Source of the DNA: Chloroflexota bacterium
GTDB lineage: Bacteria > Chloroflexota > Anaerolineae > Aggregatilineales > Phototrophicaceae
Length of the DNA stretch: 64,000 nt
Reading direction: 5' to 3'
Assembly (NCBI GenBank): GCA_020161935.1
Contig: JAIUNI010000016.1
Span: 1-64,000 of the forward strand
The notes beneath the pieces were generated by a model. It searched no databases. It was not told the DNA's origin and worked only from the letters and a program-made list of their open reading frames with translations. Every line of letters begins with the position of its first letter. Positions within the stretch are counted from its first letter, which is position 1. Both the position numbers and the translations under genes were made by a program. This document shows positions 33,607-42,412 of this stretch, piece after piece.

Positions 33607-34938
33607 TTACGACGAGACAACCGGCAGGTTATTGCAATTCCCCGTGACTGTCGCCTTGCTGCCAAACACGCTGGTTTGGATCCACGCACTGTTGTAGTTG
33701 GTCTTCCACCACGAGTTATCCCCCAAGCGCCCTACAGGGATAAGCTGGTACCCCGGCTGCACTTCATCAAAAATGTAGTCGGGGATGGCGTTCGGGGTCG
33801 TGTAGACCAACTGCTCGTCCGTCATAGTGATCAGGCACGGGCCGCTGGGGGTGTGTGTCGGTGGGATCGCTGTTGGGATGGGCGTTGGCGTGGGGGTCGG
33901 CACGAAAATCGGCGGGTTATCGACAGGTAAATTACTGCATTCACCCGCGCTGCTCACCGCGACCTGCGCCACCCAACCGGTCGCGTTCAGGTAGGTCACA
34001 TGGAAGAAGCTGCCGTCCGGTGCGATGCCGATCACGTTCGCCACCTGCCCACCGGGCAGCCCAATGATAATCGGCGAAGCGGTATTCGCCGTCTGCCGGA
34101 TGTTCGCACCGTTCGCGTTCAAGGGCGTGACCGTGCAGGTCGAGGCGACCGGAACTTCCGGCGTAACCACGGGCTGGCTGCCGTCCTCGTTCACCGTAAC
34201 AACCAGTGCGCTTTCGCACGAGCTGGCGCTGACCAGTGTCAGGCACAGGCTAAACGGCTGCCCATCCCCCGCACCTGAATACGAGAGCTGGATTTCATAA
34301 GCCGCTGCACCCGCTGGAATACGGAAACGCGCACCAATCGCGTCCGCCCCATTGATGGTGCTGTCGGTATTGGTCGCGAGGTTGCGGAGCAGGATATTCG
34401 CGCCGTTGGTTTCAACCGTGCTTTCGACATACAGGAAAGCCGCTTCTGGCAGGGCGTTAAAGTTATAGGTGGCGAGTGGTGCATCCGCCGTCACCTGACC
34501 CGTAACCACGCTGGCGAGGGGTAGCTGCCCGCTGGTGATGATCGTCTCGCTCTGCACCACGACAATCACGTTACCCGTTGTATTGTTGACCGTGCTAATC
34601 TCGACTGCATACGTCCCCGCGTTGAGCAGTGCCGTCAGCGAGACAATGTTGGTCGCTTCGGCGTTCGGCTGCGCGGCGATCACCTGCCCATTTTGCAGGA
34701 TCGTGATCGTCGGCTGGGCGACCTCACCGATCACTTGGAAGCTGACAGCCCGCGCATCCGTCAGGCTGTAGCTGTAGGTCAGCTTTTGACCCGCCGCGCC
34801 GATGTTCCCGAAGGCTGGCTGCCCCGTCACCAGTTCGCCCGCGCCCTGTGCGCCAACCGCCCTGAACGAGAAGGCGGCCACGAGGGCGAGCAGGATCACG
34901 ATAAGAGCAGGCGTATTTTGATGGTGTCGATATTGCAT
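33607..34938 (-). CDS. secreted SH3-like domain protein
   Basis: A 443-residue exported protein. A signal peptide (ALIVILLALVAAFSFRAVGA) is followed by two or three beta-sandwich segments (LTYSYSLTDARAVSFQVIGE; ATYNFNALPEAAFLYVESTV) like bacterial pre-peptidase C-terminal domains. An SH3b domain (NGANIRQTANTASPIIIGLP, GWVAQVAV), a Thr/Pro linker (FVPTPTPTPIPTAIPPTHTP) and a second SH3-like domain (GYQLIPVGRLGDNSWWKTNY) end the protein. It resembles other Chloroflexota surface proteins. The ATG at 34938 has AAGGAG upstream; GTG at 34944 overlaps that site. Confidence 0.87.
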   Translation of the reverse strand: MQYRHHQNTPALIVILLALVAAFSFRAVGAQGAGELVTGQPAFGNIGAAGQKLTYSYSLTDARAVSFQVIGEVAQPTITILQNGQVIAAQPNAEATNIVSLTALLNAGTYAVEISTVNNTTGNVIVVVQSETIITSGQLPLASVVTGQVTADAPLATYNFNALPEAAFLYVESTVETNGANILLRNLATNTDSTINGADAIGARFRIPAGAAAYEIQLSYSGAGDGQPFSLCLTLVSASSCESALVVTVNEDGSQPVVTPEVPVASTCTVTPLNANGANIRQTANTASPIIIGLPGGQVANVIGIAPDGSFFHVTYLNATGWVAQVAVSSAGECSNLPVDNPPIFVPTPTPTPIPTAIPPTHTPSGPCLITMTDEQLVYTTPNAIPDYIFDEVQPGYQLIPVGRLGDNSWWKTNYNSAWIQTSVFGSKATVTGNCNNLPVVSS

Positions 34939-35052
34939 GGTCACTCCTTAGCTGCATTGAAAACCGTGTTTTCATTGTACACAGTTTGTGAGTTCGGGGT
35001 CATCCTATTTATACTGGTAGCAGAATGGCTGCACTCTACAAAGGATAATGGC

Positions 35053-36033
35053 ATGTACGACGTGGTTACATTGGGCGAAACGATGATCCGGTTCACGCCA
35101 CCGGGGACGCTGCGCTTGGAACAGGCACAGGCGTTGGAAGTGTATATCGGAGGCAGCGAGTCGAATACTTCGGTGGGATTGGCGCGGTTGGGGCTGCGCG
35201 TCTGCTGGCTTTCTCGCTTGACCGATAACCCGATGGGGCGGGTCATCGCCCACGGTATCCGCGCTCAAGGGGTCGATACCTCGCAGGTCGTGTGGACGGA
35301 AAACGACCGCGTTGGCCTGTATTTCCTCGAAGAAGCTGCCACCCCGCGCGACAGCCGGATTATCTACGACCGCAAGGACAGCGCCATCAGCCGGATGCTG
35401 CCTGAACACCTGCCGCCAAATCTGTTTCAAAAAGGAGAGGGGCAGCTTCTCCACTTAACAGGCATCACCCTCGCTCTCAGTCCCTCGGCCTACGAAACCG
35501 CGCAGGAAGCCATGCGTCGGGCGAAGGCCGCTGGTTGGCGCTTGAGCTTCGACGTGAACTATCGTGGCAAGTTGTGGTCGATGGATACCGCCCGCGCGGG
35601 CTGCGAGCCGTTTATGCAAGCCGCAGACATCCTGTTCATGCCCCTGCGTGATGCAAAAGCCCTGTTTAAGTTGGATGCCTCGCTGACTGCCGAAGCCGTC
35701 ATGGGCGAACTCCATAACCGCTACCCACAGGCGACCATTGTCATGACCCTCGGCGCGGACGGCGCGATTGCGTGCGGCGCGGATGGCGTGACCTTCCGGC
35801 AGGCGGCGTTTCCGGCTGCACCCGTATGCCGCTTGGGGCGTGGCGATGCTTTCACAGCCGGTTTCCTCTACCGCTGGCTGGCGGACGCGAACGACTTACC
35901 GATGGCGCTGCGCTACGGCACGGCGATGGCCGCCCTCAAATATGGCATCACCGGCGATATGCCGCTCATCTCGCCGGATGAGGTGCAAGCGGTGGTCGCC
36001 AGTGGTGGCGCGACTGGCGGTATCGTCCGCTAA
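35053..36033 (+). CDS. PfkB-family carbohydrate kinase, 2-keto-3-deoxygluconate kinase-like
   Basis: A 326-residue ribokinase-like enzyme. VVTLGETMIRFTPPGTLRLE is typical of KDG kinases (KdgK), GGSESNTSVGLARLGLRVCW is the first PfkB signature region, and RLGRGDAFTAGFLYRW gives the second signature with the catalytic Asp in GRGDAF. It phosphorylates a sugar or keto sugar acid, probably 2-keto-3-deoxygluconate, with ATP. The ATG at 35053 follows AAGGA; the frame continues far upstream but as a shadow of the minus-strand gene. Its stop overlaps the convergent gene by 4 bases. Confidence 0.9.
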   Translation: MYDVVTLGETMIRFTPPGTLRLEQAQALEVYIGGSESNTSVGLARLGLRVCWLSRLTDNPMGRVIAHGIRAQGVDTSQVVWTENDRVGLYFLEEAATPRDSRIIYDRKDSAISRMLPEHLPPNLFQKGEGQLLHLTGITLALSPSAYETAQEAMRRAKAAGWRLSFDVNYRGKLWSMDTARAGCEPFMQAADILFMPLRDAKALFKLDASLTAEAVMGELHNRYPQATIVMTLGADGAIACGADGVTFRQAAFPAAPVCRLGRGDAFTAGFLYRWLADANDLPMALRYGTAMAALKYGITGDMPLISPDEVQAVVASGGATGGIVR

Positions 36034-36410
36034 ACAGTCAGCATCTTTACAAAGTTTTTCACCAGCCCCATCGACTGGAGGATGGTCTTTTGGGGCTGCG
36101 GGAATAACGGCAGGGCAGCGTCCGGTTCCATCGGTTCGAGGTGGTTGATCGCATATTCTTTACGGTGAAAGAACAGCGTACAGCCGCCCGCCGCCTGCAC
36201 ATTCTTGTACCAATCGACTTCCGGCCCGTAAGTCAGCGCGATCATGAACCCGCCCTCAATCGGGAAGGCCATAATCGTCGTCTCATAAGGCTTACCGCTT
36301 TTCCGCCCGACATGCTTGACCAGCGCGAACGGGCCAAACGGCGCGTAAGCCAACCACCGCAGCACACGGTTGAGGATGTACTTGTTGAAATAACGAACAG
36401 GTTTCAGCAT
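36030..36410 (-). CDS. deazaflavin-dependent (F420) oxidoreductase-like protein
   Basis: A 126-residue small protein of the DUF385/Ddn type. VKHVGRKSGKPYETTIMAFP is the diagnostic G-R-K-S-G segment, and GGFMIALTYGPEVDWYKNVQ plus AAGGCTLFFHRKEYAINHLE follow. Members bind F420H2 and reduce quinones, nitro compounds or aflatoxin-like substrates. The family label rests on these motifs; F420 use in this organism is not shown in the window. An AAGGATA ribosome-binding site precedes the ATG. Confidence 0.87.
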   Translation of the reverse strand: MLKPVRYFNKYILNRVLRWLAYAPFGPFALVKHVGRKSGKPYETTIMAFPIEGGFMIALTYGPEVDWYKNVQAAGGCTLFFHRKEYAINHLEPMEPDAALPLFPQPQKTILQSMGLVKNFVKMLTV

Positions 36411-36443
36411 TTGCCTGTATCCTTTTCAATACAAATTGACCCT

Positions 36444-36471
36444 TTGTGAACCAATCGAAAACAGATATGAT
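36444..36471 (+). promoter_or_regulatory. probable promoter of the hen1-pnkp operon
   Basis: TTGTGA, 16 bases, TATGAT. The predicted start site near 36478 would leave a leader of about 26 bases before the Hen1 ATG at 36504. The region is divergent, so it also holds the promoter of the F420-type gene. Confidence 0.45.
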
Positions 36472-36503
36472 GTATTCCTTCATTAGAGTAATAGGTCATT
36501 CAT

Positions 36504-37913
36504 ATGCTGCTCACAATTTCAACGACACACCAACCCGCAACGGATTTAGGCTACTTGCTGGTCAAACATCCCGATAAGGTACAGACGTTTAATCTCGCTT
36601 TTGGGAAAGCCCATGTTTTTTATCCCGAAGCGACCGACGACCTTTGTACGGCGGCGCTGCTGCTCGAAATAAACCCGGTCGGCTTAGTCCGAAACGGCGG
36701 AGCAGAACGGTTCGCGCTTGATCAATACGTAAACGACCGTCCCTATGTCGCCTCATCATTTTTAAGTGTAGCAATTGCTCAGGTTTTTGCGACTGCGATG
36801 GCAGGAACAAATAAAGATCGAGCCGAGCTGGCTCAGACAGCAATCCCGCTGCAAATGATGATTACTGCCTTACCATGTCGTGGTGGAGAAAGTGTGCTGC
36901 GAAAGCTTTTCGAACCACTGGGTTATAGCTTACTCATTGATCGTCAGCCACTCGATACTCGATTCCCTGAATGGGGTGAAAGTATGTATTACACGGTGCA
37001 TTTATCGATCACAGCACGATTAATGGATGCGCTATCCCATATTTACGTCCTGATTCCTGTCCTTGATGACGAAAAACATTATTACGTTGGCAGCGATGAA
37101 GTCAATAAGCTGCTGCGTCATGGCGAAGGTTGGCTTGCTGCACACCCTGAGCGTGATCTGATCGCCGCCCGTTACTTGAAACACCAACATCGCCTAAAGC
37201 GAGAAGCAATTGCTCAACTAGCCGACAATGATGGCGTGGACGAAGAAGCAGAAGCGGAAAAGCATGATGCCGAAGAACAGATTGTCGAGCATACATTGAG
37301 TTTACATGAGCAGCGGTTGGGTGCGGTACTGGCCGTATTGAAGGCCAGCGGTGCGAGCCGTGTTCTGGACTTAGGCTGTGGTGAAGGGCGGTTGTTGAGC
37401 TTGTTATTGAAAGAGAAATCGTTCACCCAAATTCTGGGAATGGATGTTTCGGTACGTGCTTTGGAAACAGCAGTTGACCGCCTACATCTGGATACGATGC
37501 CGCCTCGATTAAAGGAACGCCTCAAACTCATTCACGGTTCGCTGCTGTATCGGGATGAGCGGCTCAATGGTTATGATGCGGCGGCGGTTGTTGAAGTGAT
37601 TGAGCATCTTGACCAGCCGCGTTTGACAGCCTTCGAGCATATTGTGTTCGGGTTTGCGCGTCCGAGAACAGTGATTGTCACGACCCCGAATGCGGAATAT
37701 AACGTGATGTGGGAAAGTTTACCCGCTGGTAAATTCCGTCACCGTGATCACCGCTTTGAGTGGAGCAGAGAAGAATTTGCGAAATGGGCAAATCGGGTTG
37801 CGGCAGAACATGGTTATCGGGTGAAATTTCTACCGATTGGGCCAGAAAATACAGTTGTCGGGGCGCCGAGTCAAATGGGTGTTTTTGAAATGGGCAGCGA
37901 GGTCACATCATGA
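36504..37913 (+). CDS. hen1: 3'-terminal RNA ribose 2'-O-methyltransferase Hen1
   Basis: A 469-residue bacterial Hen1. Residues 1 to about 240 form the bacteria-specific N-terminal domain (TISTTHQPATDLGYLLVKHP, DRPYVASSFLSVAIAQVF). The C-terminal half is the methyltransferase: SAM motif VLDLGCGEG near residues 286-294, EVIEHLD near 363-369 and FRHRDHRFEWSREEF with His413 and His416, which give the Glu-Glu-His-His metal site typical of Hen1. It methylates the 2'-OH at a cleaved RNA 3' end before Pnkp seals it, making the repaired RNA resistant to re-cleavage. Its stop overlaps the Pnkp start by ATGA, so the two are translationally coupled. Confidence 0.95.
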   Translation: MLLTISTTHQPATDLGYLLVKHPDKVQTFNLAFGKAHVFYPEATDDLCTAALLLEINPVGLVRNGGAERFALDQYVNDRPYVASSFLSVAIAQVFATAMAGTNKDRAELAQTAIPLQMMITALPCRGGESVLRKLFEPLGYSLLIDRQPLDTRFPEWGESMYYTVHLSITARLMDALSHIYVLIPVLDDEKHYYVGSDEVNKLLRHGEGWLAAHPERDLIAARYLKHQHRLKREAIAQLADNDGVDEEAEAEKHDAEEQIVEHTLSLHEQRLGAVLAVLKASGASRVLDLGCGEGRLLSLLLKEKSFTQILGMDVSVRALETAVDRLHLDTMPPRLKERLKLIHGSLLYRDERLNGYDAAAVVEVIEHLDQPRLTAFEHIVFGFARPRTVIVTTPNAEYNVMWESLPAGKFRHRDHRFEWSREEFAKWANRVAAEHGYRVKFLPIGPENTVVGAPSQMGVFEMGSEVTS

Positions 37914-40450
37914 ATATTTCCTTACCCGACTTCTCACTTGTCGTGCTAATCGGTGCATCCGGCAGCGGTAAATCGACCTTTGCGCGAAGCCACTTTTTGT
38001 CGACCGAGATCGTATCGTCGGATTACTGCCGTGGCCTTGTTTCGGACGATGAAAATAGCCAAGACGCGAGTCACGATGCGTTTGACCTCTTGCACTTCAT
38101 CACGGCAAAACGGTTGGCACGTATGAAGTTAACCGTGATTGACGCAACCAATGTGCAATCCGAGGGGCGTAAGAACCTCCTCGAACTTGCCAAAACTTAT
38201 CACGCGCGTCCTGTGGCAATTGTGCTCGATATTCCCGACCAAGTTAGCATTGACCGAAATCGGGAGCGAGCTGACCGGCAGTTTGGTCCCCACGTCATTA
38301 CACGGCAGCGGCGCGACCTCAAACATTCGCTGCGTGGTCTGGAACGTGAAGGCTTCCGTGAGGTTTACGTGCTTAAGTCCGAGGCACAGGTGGCACAAGT
38401 GACGATTAATCGTGTGCCGTTATGGACGAACCTTAAGCAAGAGCATGGGCCGTTCGACATTATCGGCGATATTCACGGCTGCTACGATGAACTATGCACC
38501 TTACTCAGCCAACTGGGGTACAGCATCGAAGGCGACATTGTGACCCCGCCGCAAGGACGGAAAGCTGTTTTTCTTGGCGATTTGGTCGACCGTGGGCCAA
38601 AGACCCCACTAGTCTTACGCTTAGTAATGAACATGGTCGCTTCAGGTACGGCATTATGTGTGCCCGGTAACCATGATGTCAAGCTCATGCGTGCGCTGCA
38701 AGGGAAGAATGTTCAACTCAAACATGGCCTAGCCGAGTCATTGGACCAGCTTGAAGCAGAACCAGCAGAATTTAAGCCACAGGTTACGAAGTTCATTGAC
38801 AGCCTCATCAGCCACTACGTCCTTGATGATGGCTTGTTGATTGTCGCACACGCAGGTATGAAAGAAACGATGGCTGGACGTGCTTCTGGCGCAGTGCGTG
38901 AATTTGCACTATATGGTGAAACAACCGGCGAAACAGATGAATTTGGCTTACCCATCCGCTTTAATTGGGCTTCTGAATATCGGGGCAAAGCAACTATTGT
39001 ATATGGACATACACCTGTGCCTCAGGCAGAGTGGTTAAACCGAACCATTAACATTGACACTGGTTGCGTTTTCGGTGGCGCATTGACGGCATTCCGTTAT
39101 CCAGAAAATGAACTCGTTAGCGTACCTGCGGTACATACCTATGCTGAACCTGCCCGCCCATTCCTGAATGAGGATGCACAAGCTCCTGCATTGACGACGC
39201 AGCAGTTGCAGGACGATGTACTGGAAATTGCGGATGTCAGTGGCAAGCGACTGATTAACACCCGCTTGCAAAGCAACATCATTATTCGCGAGCAAAACGC
39301 GACCGCAGCTTTAGAAGTCATGAGCCGGTTTGCGGTTAACCCAAAGTGGCTGGTTTATTTACCACCAACGATGTCCCCAACCGCGACCAGCCATCTACCG
39401 GATTTGCTCGAATACCCGGATGGCGCATTTGGTTACTATCGCGATAACGGTGTGGCAGCAGTCGTTTGCGAAGAAAAGCATATGGGTTCGCGGGCTGTGG
39501 TCGTTATTTGCAAGGACGAAAATACTGCACGCAGCCGCTTCGGCATCATCGAAGGCGGAATCGGGATGTGCTATACACGCACTGGACGACGCTTTTTCGA
39601 TAATCTATCGCTTGAAACGGCTTTCCTTGAGCGCATTCGGGATGCGATCACCCGCAGTGGTTTGTGGGAAGAATTGCAGACCGACTGGATGGTATTGGAT
39701 TGCGAATTAATGCCGTGGTCAGCGAAGGCACAAGAACTCCTGCGCGGGCAATACGCGGCGGTGGGCGCAGCGGCTGGGCTGTCTTTAGGCGAGGCTGTTA
39801 CCGTACTGAAGCAGGCAAGCATTCGCACACCGGCAGCGGGCGCGTTATTGACGCAAATTGAAAACCGTCAACAAATGGTCAAGCAGTACGTTGAAGCCTA
39901 CCGTCACTACTGTTGGCCGGTGCAATCACTGGATGATTTAAAGCTCGCGCCATTTCATTTACTGGCGAGTGAAGGTGCCGTGCATACCGACAAAAATCAC
40001 CTGTGGCACATGGAGATGCTGGGGCGTTTGGATGACGCAGGGTTAATCCAACACACGGCCTTCCAAGTTGTTGATGTGACCGACAGCGCCAGTATCGCAA
40101 CCGGAACGGAATGGTGGATGGCGATGACCGGACGTGGTGGTGAAGGCATGGTGGTCAAGCCGCTGGACTTTATCAGCAAAGGTTCGCGAGGTATCTTGCA
40201 ACCTGCGGTCAAGGTGCGCGGGCGTGAATATCTGCGGATTATTTATGGACCCGAATACACCGATCCGACCCAGTTGAACCAACTGCGTTCACGCGGTTTG
40301 GGGGCGAAACGCTCTTTGGCACTCCGCGAATTTTCGCTCGGTATCGAAGCTCTCGAACGCTTTGTGCGGAAGGAACCGCTGAGGCGCGTACATGAATGCG
40401 TCTTCGGTGTACTAGCGCTCGAAAGCGAACCGGTCGACCCACGCTTATAA
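37910..40450 (+). CDS. pnkp: polynucleotide kinase-phosphatase (RNA repair)
   Basis: An 846-residue three-domain RNA repair enzyme. The kinase domain has the P-loop GASGSGKST at 15-23. The metallophosphoesterase has GDIHG at 186-190, GDLVDRGP from 223, GNHD at 253-256 and VAHAG. The ligase/adenylyltransferase domain has EEKHMGSR with Lys523 as the expected adenylylated residue and a later EGMVVKP motif. It heals both RNA ends (5' kinase, 2',3' phosphatase) and, with Hen1, seals them. Known targets are tRNAs cut by ribotoxins. Length and domain order match Clostridium thermocellum Pnkp. A 27-base hairpin follows. Confidence 0.95.
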   Translation: MNISLPDFSLVVLIGASGSGKSTFARSHFLSTEIVSSDYCRGLVSDDENSQDASHDAFDLLHFITAKRLARMKLTVIDATNVQSEGRKNLLELAKTYHARPVAIVLDIPDQVSIDRNRERADRQFGPHVITRQRRDLKHSLRGLEREGFREVYVLKSEAQVAQVTINRVPLWTNLKQEHGPFDIIGDIHGCYDELCTLLSQLGYSIEGDIVTPPQGRKAVFLGDLVDRGPKTPLVLRLVMNMVASGTALCVPGNHDVKLMRALQGKNVQLKHGLAESLDQLEAEPAEFKPQVTKFIDSLISHYVLDDGLLIVAHAGMKETMAGRASGAVREFALYGETTGETDEFGLPIRFNWASEYRGKATIVYGHTPVPQAEWLNRTINIDTGCVFGGALTAFRYPENELVSVPAVHTYAEPARPFLNEDAQAPALTTQQLQDDVLEIADVSGKRLINTRLQSNIIIREQNATAALEVMSRFAVNPKWLVYLPPTMSPTATSHLPDLLEYPDGAFGYYRDNGVAAVVCEEKHMGSRAVVVICKDENTARSRFGIIEGGIGMCYTRTGRRFFDNLSLETAFLERIRDAITRSGLWEELQTDWMVLDCELMPWSAKAQELLRGQYAAVGAAAGLSLGEAVTVLKQASIRTPAAGALLTQIENRQQMVKQYVEAYRHYCWPVQSLDDLKLAPFHLLASEGAVHTDKNHLWHMEMLGRLDDAGLIQHTAFQVVDVTDSASIATGTEWWMAMTGRGGEGMVVKPLDFISKGSRGILQPAVKVRGREYLRIIYGPEYTDPTQLNQLRSRGLGAKRSLALREFSLGIEALERFVRKEPLRRVHECVFGVLALESEPVDPRL

Positions 40451-40457
40451 CCCGGCG

Positions 40458-40485
40458 CATCCGGTATTCACCCGATACCGGATGC
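40458..40485. terminator. hairpin after pnkp
   Basis: GCATCCGGTAT / ATACCGGATGC, a perfect 11-base-pair stem with a 6-base loop. It has no T-tract, so termination is uncertain; it may stabilise the mRNA end or attenuate reading into the HEAT-repeat genes. Confidence 0.5.
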
Positions 40486-40511
40486 ACATAACTTGAAATG
40501 TAAAGCTACTC

Positions 40512-41258
40512 ATGATGGATACAGCATTGAACACCCTACTCGATGACCTCTACAACCCTGACAAAAATATTCGCAGCAAGGCGGCTGTTGAATTTGGCAA
40601 GACTGACGACCTGAGCCTTGTTCCCGCGCTGATTGATGCGCTTGTCGCCGAGCCGGATTTGAACGTGCGCGAGGATTTGACGTGGGCGCTGGTGCGGCTG
40701 AAAGCGGCGGCCTTCCAACCCCTTGTTGCCTTGCTAAGTGATGCCAACCCCAAGACCCGCCACAGTGCCGTCCACGTCCTCACCAAGATCGGTGGGGAAG
40801 TGGTGGTGGATGCGCTCACCGGTATGCTAGCGGACAGTGAACCGTCAGTCATTTCGAAAGCGGCGTTCGGCTTGGCGCAGGTGGGCGACGAGCGGGCGAT
40901 TCCCGCTTTGGTTGCGATTGTGGGGCACGAGAACCGCGAAGTGCAAACGATGTTGATGGATGTACTGGAACGGTTTGGCGAACCCTCCGTACAGCCGCTC
41001 ATTGAACGCATGAATGACGAACGCTGGCAGGTGCGCGAGCAAGCTGCCGACAGCCTCGGTGGGATTGGCGACCGTGCGGCTGTGCCGGTGCTAGTCGAGG
41101 CACTCAAAGACGAGATGTGGCAGGTGCGCTTCTCGGCAGTGACGGCGCTGGCGCACATCGGTGGCGTGGAGGCGAAGGCCGCCCTTCAGCACATGCCTGA
41201 GGACAGCGAGCCGCGCGTCCGTGAACTGGTGGCGAAGGTGGGGCGAGTAAAGCGGTAA
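40512..41258 (+). CDS. HEAT-repeat protein
   Basis: A 248-residue solenoid of about seven HEAT/PBS-lyase-like repeats of around 31 residues. Repeats such as SKAAVEFGKTDDLSLVPALI, REDLTWALVRLKAAAFQPLV, RHSAVHVLTKIGGEVVVDAL, REQAADSLGGIGDRAAVPVL and RFSAVTALAHIGGVEAKAAL show the usual R-x-x-A-x-x-A-L-x-x-I-G pattern. Such proteins act as protein-binding scaffolds or, in some cases, DNA-binding glycosylases (AlkD-like), but no catalytic residue is evident. It lies 61 bases after pnkp in the same direction. Confidence 0.9.
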   Translation: MMDTALNTLLDDLYNPDKNIRSKAAVEFGKTDDLSLVPALIDALVAEPDLNVREDLTWALVRLKAAAFQPLVALLSDANPKTRHSAVHVLTKIGGEVVVDALTGMLADSEPSVISKAAFGLAQVGDERAIPALVAIVGHENREVQTMLMDVLERFGEPSVQPLIERMNDERWQVREQAADSLGGIGDRAAVPVLVEALKDEMWQVRFSAVTALAHIGGVEAKAALQHMPEDSEPRVRELVAKVGRVKR

Positions 41259-41273
41259 GAGGAATTATCAGCT

Positions 41274-41867
41274 ATGGATAATGAACTAAGAATTGCTCTC
41301 GAAAACATGAGTTCCCGAGATTATACGCTCCGATCTCAAGCATTAGAGGTTATTAATCAAGCGAGAGAGCGGGCTGTTCCGGGATTACTTGAAGTGCTAA
41401 AAAATGGCGATGGCTACCGTCAAGAAATTGCCTTGGCTATTCTATGGGGGTTTTTCCGCGATTACGGGATTCGCCATCCTGATCTGGTTATTACCCTCTT
41501 AGAGGCTATCGATGTAAACAGAGATAACAATCCGCTAGTTGTTCAAGACGGTATTGGGTTTATCGCTGATCTAAAAGACCCGACTGCCTTTGATGCTTTA
41601 GTCGAATTTCTAAGTGATGAAGATAAAACTCTGCGCGAGGCAGCAGTTGAAGGTCTAGGGCTTTTAGCTGATCCGCGTGCAATTCCATTTCTTATACTTG
41701 CGCTTAATGATCTTGAGAAAATCATTCAAGCTAGAGCAACATGGGCTTTAGGACAAATCGCCGAGCAAAATCCGTCTGAAGTTGACATGATCATTCCTGA
41801 ATTGCGTCGCGGTGGTACGCCCGACGCTTTAAAACTTATCAAGAAATTACAAAGCCATAACAAATAG
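41274..41867 (+). CDS. second HEAT-repeat protein
   Basis: A 197-residue helical repeat protein with the same character as its upstream neighbour, 15 bases away (ALEVINQARERAVPGLLEVL; LREAAVEGLGLLADPRAIPF; QARATWALGQIAEQNPSEVD). It is more A+T-rich than the preceding gene, so it is probably not a recent tandem duplicate. The role is unknown; both may share the transcript of the RNA repair operon. Confidence 0.85.
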   Translation: MDNELRIALENMSSRDYTLRSQALEVINQARERAVPGLLEVLKNGDGYRQEIALAILWGFFRDYGIRHPDLVITLLEAIDVNRDNNPLVVQDGIGFIADLKDPTAFDALVEFLSDEDKTLREAAVEGLGLLADPRAIPFLILALNDLEKIIQARATWALGQIAEQNPSEVDMIIPELRRGGTPDALKLIKKLQSHNK

Positions 41868-41875
41868 CGTTTCCT

Positions 41876-42391
41876 CTACCCCTCCCTATCTTCCCGCGCC
41901 TCGTCGTAGGTCGAGTGCATCATGTCGTCGATGGCGACGGTGAGGGCGATCATGATGGCGCTCAGGCGGTCGTCGTAGACCTCCACGCCGTAACTCTCGC
42001 GGATGGTGAACCAGTGCTTCGAGATTTGAGCGACCGTTTCTCCACCCCGCATAATACTGTACTCGTGGTCGAGCAAATTACCCTGCGCCACCAAATCCTC
42101 ACCACCCGGCATCTGGATATTCCACTTGTCGCGTAAGAGTGTCAGCCACGCCTTTTGCACCTGCGCCACCGTTTTGCCCTGATGCTCAATCGTGATGGTT
42201 TTGTGGAGGTGCAGCGGTTGGTGCTGGATTTTCAGCACTTCCTGCTTGTTCGTGTCGTACATGACGTACGTCTTGCGGAGCGCGACCGTCTTGTGGTCGA
42301 TAAGGAATATCTTCTGGTCGCGTTCGTCCATTACCCACGAATCATGACCGATGGCGAAAATAATCTGACGCAGCAAAAAACGACGTGTCAT
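41876..42391 (-). CDS. LURP-one-related / Tubby-like fold protein
   Basis: A 171-residue protein. RFLLRQIIFAIGHDSWVMDE, KIFLIDHKTVALRKTYVMYD, QEVLKIQHQPLHLHKTITIE and KHWFTIRESYGVEVYDD follow the strand pattern of the LURP-one-related (LOR) family, a small barrel around one helix. Near its end DDRLSAIMIALTVAIDDMMH is the buried hydrophobic helix. LOR proteins bind membranes or lipids in plants; the bacterial role is unknown. It stands alone, convergent with the HEAT-repeat gene 9 bases away. Confidence 0.82.
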   Translation of the reverse strand: MTRRFLLRQIIFAIGHDSWVMDERDQKIFLIDHKTVALRKTYVMYDTNKQEVLKIQHQPLHLHKTITIEHQGKTVAQVQKAWLTLLRDKWNIQMPGGEDLVAQGNLLDHEYSIMRGGETVAQISKHWFTIRESYGVEVYDDRLSAIMIALTVAIDDMMHSTYDEAREDREG

Positions 42392-42412
42392 CGTTGTTAT
42401 CCTTTGTTGGGG

